From Planctomycetota bacterium (lineage in GTDB: Bacteria > Planctomycetota > UBA1135 > JADKAF01): a stretch of DNA of 64,000 bases. The position numbers were made by a program, and so were the translations under genes. Positions within the stretch are counted from its first letter, which is position 1. Each line of letters starts with the position of its first letter. Below are positions 60,835 to 64,000 of this stretch, piece by piece. The DNA lies in the NCBI GenBank assembly GCA_016719295.1, contig JADKAF010000001.1, positions 496,001-560,000 on the forward strand, in the 5' to 3' direction. The notes beneath the pieces were generated by a model that saw nothing but the letters and a program-made list of their open reading frames with translations, ran no database searches and was not told the origin of the DNA.

Positions 60835-60879
60835 AAGGCTGAGCCGTAATCGAGCAACCAGCCTCTCAGATGCCTGCTG

Positions 60880-61124
60880 GCTGCAGCGCCTAACGGCGCT
60901 GCAGGCCGTTTGCTGGCGCAGCGCCTGACGGCGCTGCAGCACGTTCGCTGGCGCAGCTCCTGACGGCGCTGCAGCACGTTCGCTGGCGCAGCTCCTGACG
61001 GCGCTGCAGCACGTTCGCTGGCGCAGCTCCTGACGGCGCTGCAGCACGTTCGCTGGCGCAGCTCCTAACGGCGCTGCAGGCCGTTCGCTGGCGCAGCGCC
61101 TAACGGCGCTGCAGCCGGTTCGTG
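60880..61124 (+). repeat. Seven-copy 35-bp tandem repeat with hairpin-forming units
   Basis: Head-to-tail units start at 60880, 60915, 60950, 60985, 61020, 61055 and 61090, each 35 bp. Units 3-5 are identical; units 1 and 7 are the most diverged. Edge units contain GCAGCGCC-TAAC-GGCGCTGC, a perfect 8-bp hairpin; inner units read GCAGCTCC-TGAC and lose one pair. The array sits between convergent gene ends (60834 and 61211), so it could act in termination, RNA stability or binding. No spacers, so not CRISPR. 35 is not a multiple of three and the frames through it are not protein-like. Confidence 0.92.
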
Positions 61125-61163
61125 AGCGATTCTTGCTCACTCTCTGAGCCGGCGCGTCGGTCG

Positions 61164-61193
61164 CGCCGGTCCGCGATCCGTCGCGGACCGGCG
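61164..61193 (-). terminator. Hairpin terminator after the subtilase gene
   Basis: CGCCGGTCCGCGA (61164-61176) pairs with its perfect complement at 61181-61193 through a four-base loop TCCG. It lies 18 bases beyond the subtilase stop at 61211, without a T-run. Probably a terminator or RNA-end protecting stem. Confidence 0.55.
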
Positions 61194-61210
61194 GAGCTGC
61201 GGTTCCTGGA

Positions 61211-63844
61211 TCAGAGGCCGAGCACGATCTGGAGCAGGTTCGAGCTCGCGAGACCGAGCGCGTTCGCGGTCGGCGAGAGGAAGTAGCTCTGCACGAAGAT
61301 CGGCGCGCCCACGATGCTGCCGTCGATCGGGACGCCGATCGCGAGCGGCGTGCCCGAGCCGGGGTTCGGCACCGAGATCGCGATGCCGATGTCGGTGTAG
61401 ATCGAGCAGCCGGGAGCGCCCGCGCCGTCGAGCGCGAAGGGCAACGAGATGCCGCTCCAGCTCGTCGAGCTGCCGCCGAAGGCGTAGATCTGCGGCGAGG
61501 TGTTGAAGGGGCTCGCGCTGACGTCGATCGAGAGGTTCTCGCCGAGGCAGGGCGTGCCTGCGACGCTCAGGTTCAGCACGAAGCCGAAGAGGTTCGAGAT
61601 GTCGCGGCAGCCCGTGCCGGTGAGCTGGGTCGTGCCCGAGCACGGCGGCTCGGCGCGGACACCCATCGCGACCAGGCCGTAGTCCTGATCGATGCCCGGG
61701 GTCTCCAAGTGCGTGTCCTGGTTCAGCTGCGCGGCGATCACCTCGATCGTCCAGCTCCCGGCGGGCGGGTTCTGCAGCAGCACGCACTCCACCGTGTCCT
61801 TGGTGTTGGCGACCCCGCCTGCGGTGGACCAGTTGCCCGCGAGCAAGCCGTTGTTGCCCCAGTAGACGAGCCCGCTCGGGCTCGTGACCTTCAGGTCCAC
61901 GTTGTTGATGCGGTGCTGCGTCGTCGAGGTCGTGCCTTCCTTGTCGACGTAGCAGAGCACGACGCGGAGCTCGGGCTCGCCGCTCGCGACCGTGACCGAG
62001 TAGCTCTTGGTCTGGAGATTGGTGAGCACGTCCTCTTCGTTCACGACGAGCATCTTCTGGCGCGAGTCGTAGAGGAACTGCAGGTCGGGGAAGCCCCAGC
62101 CGATGTGCGTGCGCGTGAGGTCGTGCGTCGTGCCCGAGAACGCGTACTGGCGGGCGCTCGCGAGCAGCAGCGCCTTCATGGTCGAGAAGTGGCCGCGGTT
62201 GCTGAAGCGCGAGCCGCCCGGATTCGGGAGCGCGTTCCCGAAGATGCCGTCGGTCCACATCTGGTGGATCAGCAGCGTGGCACCCGCGACGATCGGGGTC
62301 GCGCCCGAGGTTCCGCCGAAGCTGGTGGTGTAGTTGCCGGCCGCGTAGCCGCCGCTCACGAGGTCGGTGGTCAAGATCGAGTCGTAGTAGGCGGAGATGT
62401 CGGGCTTGATGCGGCCGTCCTCGGCGGGACCGGTGCTGCCGCTGTTCGTCCAGTTGTCGTCGAGCGGGTTGCTGTTGTCGCCGTGGCGCACGCCGCCGAC
62501 CGAGATCACGTTCTTCGCCCAGGCCTGCGGGCGCGAGTCCTGGTTGCCCGCGTTGCTCTGGCTCTGCGTGATCGTGATGTCGTGGTCCATGATGATGTTG
62601 TCCATGTCGGCCGAGACCGAGTCATAGACACGATTGCGGCCGCCGCCCCAGCTCGCGGTCTGATGCATGCCCTGGAAGGGCAAGCTCGAGTTCACGAGCT
62701 CGCCGACGTGGGCGTAGCGGCTCGTCCCCGTGCAGCCGTAGTTGGCGTAGATGCCCTGGCCTTCCCAGGCCATCCCGCGCGCGGCGGCGTTGCCCGCGCC
62801 GCTGCCGAAGACGATGCCGAAGGTGCAGTTGCCGTGGGTGTCGGCGGTGCCGCAGCCATGCACGACCGGGGCCTGACGCACGCCGGGAACGGCGGCGTAA
62901 TCGGGGTGCGCGCCATCGACGCCTTCGTAGATCTCGCCGCGCACGCCGCGGCCGGTGAAGCCCGCGACGGACTGGATGTAGTTGGCTCCGCTCTGGATGC
63001 GCGCGTTGTCCATGTCGACCTCGGGCGCGGTCCAGCGGTCGATCCACAGCACTTGGTCGAGGTGGGCTGCGGCGAGGAGCTGCGCGCCGTCGAGCGCGGC
63101 CTCGAGCAGGATGCTGCCTTCCTGCGGGTTCGTGATCTCGGCACCCAGGTCGACGAGCGAGCTCATCAGCGCGAGCTTGTCGCTCTTCGCGATCACGACC
63201 AAGTTGTAGCGTTGGCGCGGCAGCTCGAGGTCGCCGCGGCGCAGCTTCTCCAGCAGCTCCGCCTGCAAGCGATAGCCGGCGTGATAGGCGCCTACCCAGC
63301 GCACGAAGGGCAGCTCGCGGACGTCGGCGACTCGGCGCGGATCCATGCGCACGACGAAGGCCTGATGCGGAACGTACTGATGCACCTCGGCGCCGAGGGC
63401 CGTCAGCGCGTCGCGATACTCCTGCAGGCTCTGCGTTTCGAATTGCACGAGGAAGAGCCGCTCGCCGGGGAGCTGCTGCAGGCCGGGCTCGGCCTGCGGC
63501 TCACCGAGCAGCGGGTCGAAGGTCGCGTAGCGCAGATGCAGCGTTCCCTCCACATCGTTCGCCGGAGCGAACGCCGCGCCTTCGGGGGCGATGGCGAAGC
63601 GGCGGCGCTCCCCGCGCTCGTCCCGCTCGGTCCAGAGCACGACGTCGGTACGGCGCGCGGAGACGAGCGGCAGGGCTACGGCGTCGAGGATCTCGCCCTT
63701 CGCGCTAGCGACGAGCCGACCTTCGTAGGCGAGGTTCGAGACCTCCTCGTAGCGTTGAACGACCGGTTGTTGGGCAGGCAGCGAGGCCGCGGCGAACGCT
63801 CCGTAGAGGAGGCTCGCGGCGGCCCATCGGGCGCTTGTGTGCAT
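61211..63844 (-). CDS. Secreted S8 (subtilase) family peptidase
   Basis: 877 residues from ATG at 63844. Signal peptide (ARWAAASLLYGAFAAASLPA) then a propeptide-like region (about 30-260). S8 domain about 280-640: catalytic His in DTHGNCTFGIV, oxyanion Asn in QSQSNAGNQDS, and catalytic Ser in GGTSGATPIVAGATLLIHQM. The Asp position reads GEIYEGVDGAHPDYA: the usual D-[ST]-G is Y-E-G here, so the canonical Asp is missing or displaced. A proprotein-convertase-like beta domain and a C-terminal module (LSPTANALGLASSN) follow. Secreted or surface-exposed. It is one of three proteins here sharing that C-terminal type. Confidence 0.85.
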   Translation of the reverse strand: MHTSARWAAASLLYGAFAAASLPAQQPVVQRYEEVSNLAYEGRLVASAKGEILDAVALPLVSARRTDVVLWTERDERGERRRFAIAPEGAAFAPANDVEGTLHLRYATFDPLLGEPQAEPGLQQLPGERLFLVQFETQSLQEYRDALTALGAEVHQYVPHQAFVVRMDPRRVADVRELPFVRWVGAYHAGYRLQAELLEKLRRGDLELPRQRYNLVVIAKSDKLALMSSLVDLGAEITNPQEGSILLEAALDGAQLLAAAHLDQVLWIDRWTAPEVDMDNARIQSGANYIQSVAGFTGRGVRGEIYEGVDGAHPDYAAVPGVRQAPVVHGCGTADTHGNCTFGIVFGSGAGNAAARGMAWEGQGIYANYGCTGTSRYAHVGELVNSSLPFQGMHQTASWGGGRNRVYDSVSADMDNIIMDHDITITQSQSNAGNQDSRPQAWAKNVISVGGVRHGDNSNPLDDNWTNSGSTGPAEDGRIKPDISAYYDSILTTDLVSGGYAAGNYTTSFGGTSGATPIVAGATLLIHQMWTDGIFGNALPNPGGSRFSNRGHFSTMKALLLASARQYAFSGTTHDLTRTHIGWGFPDLQFLYDSRQKMLVVNEEDVLTNLQTKSYSVTVASGEPELRVVLCYVDKEGTTSTTQHRINNVDLKVTSPSGLVYWGNNGLLAGNWSTAGGVANTKDTVECVLLQNPPAGSWTIEVIAAQLNQDTHLETPGIDQDYGLVAMGVRAEPPCSGTTQLTGTGCRDISNLFGFVLNLSVAGTPCLGENLSIDVSASPFNTSPQIYAFGGSSTSWSGISLPFALDGAGAPGCSIYTDIGIAISVPNPGSGTPLAIGVPIDGSIVGAPIFVQSYFLSPTANALGLASSNLLQIVLGL

Positions 63845-63955
63845 GTGGGCTTCGATCGAAAAGGGGCCGTTGGACCCGGGTGAGGCTACCCCGATAACGC
63901 ACCAGGGGGTACGCGGGATCCGCTCGGCGCGCAAAAACTTCTGCGGAGGGCGCGA

Positions 63956-64000
63956 TCAGCGCCGTGCGAGGCGGTAGTGCGCGACCCACCACTCGCGCCC
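63956..64000 (-). CDS. C-terminal end of a gene cut by the window edge
   Basis: Fourteen codons ending REWWVAHYRLARR then TGA (stop codon 63958-63956), with protein-like composition (Trp-Trp, Tyr). The rest lies outside the window. I cannot identify it. It would be transcribed toward the subtilase gene, about 110 bp upstream of the subtilase start. Confidence 0.4.
   Translation of the reverse strand, partial: GREWWVAHYRLARR

Noticed and set aside
60880..61124. CRISPR array
   Set aside because: Units are contiguous 35-bp repeats without spacers and no cas gene is present.
60625..61140. Repeat-containing protein on the minus strand
   Set aside because: Frame reads through the 35-bp array out of register; the composition (Ser/Ala/Arg/Cys) is an artefact of the repeat.

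Overview
The window is about 64 kb of very GC-rich (roughly 70 %), gene-dense DNA from a Gram-negative-type bacterium. Lipoprotein signals, two TolC-type outer-membrane proteins, MacB- and HlyD-type efflux parts and many secreted proteins point to a diderm. The best fit is a high-GC Planctomycetota lineage. The signs are secreted squalene-oxidase-repeat, HEAT-VWA, FG-GAP and pre-peptidase proteins, several sharing one C-terminal beta module; Myxococcota-like lineages are the main alternative. This placement is inference: no rRNA or other phylogenetic marker lies in the window. I saw no phage, insertion sequence or CRISPR array.

Layout. 1-16.5 kb is one long minus-strand run. In transcription order it holds a NatAB-like ABC-2 exporter with a CPBP-protease fusion, a MacA/MacB/TolC-like tripartite exporter, a frameshifted acyl-CoA dehydrogenase, a lipoprotein, and an AsmA/DUF748-like protein cut by the window start. 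16.6-25 kb holds signal peptidase I, a secreted squalene-oxidase-repeat protein, tRNA-Gln(UUG) and three glycosyltransferases. 25-31 kb holds a GNAT / cyanophycinase-phosphodiesterase / peptidase E operon and a large secreted PPC-domain protein. 31-38.4 kb holds sulfate activation (CysQ-like phosphatase, ATP sulfurylase-APS kinase fusion), a molybdopterin oxidoreductase, a thioesterase and ApaH. 38.4-45 kb holds glycogen genes (GH57 branching enzyme, GlgA with a C-terminal extension), small secreted proteins and PhoU. 45-51.4 kb holds two HEAT-VWA proteins around a uracil phosphoribosyltransferase gene, then an FG-GAP protein. 51.6-64 kb holds a nonsense-interrupted secreted protein, 3-hydroxyacyl-CoA dehydrogenase, a broken thioredoxin-fold gene with UGA at its active-site cysteine codon, an Fe-S photolyase, a FAD oxidoreductase, an RND adaptor plus an outer-membrane factor without a pump, a 35-bp tandem repeat and a subtilase.

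Two themes stand out. (1) Genes are packed with ATGA, GTGA or TTGA overlaps, so most pairs are probably translationally coupled. (2) At least five genes are interrupted: three single-base frameshifts, one in-frame TAA, and one gene with UGA plus an internal deletion. The frameshifts lie in GC-rich or G-run sequence and may be assembly errors. The UGA falls exactly on the first position of a C-x-x-C redox motif and has a small hairpin just downstream, so it is the best candidate for an unusual system here: a selenocysteine-containing redoxin.
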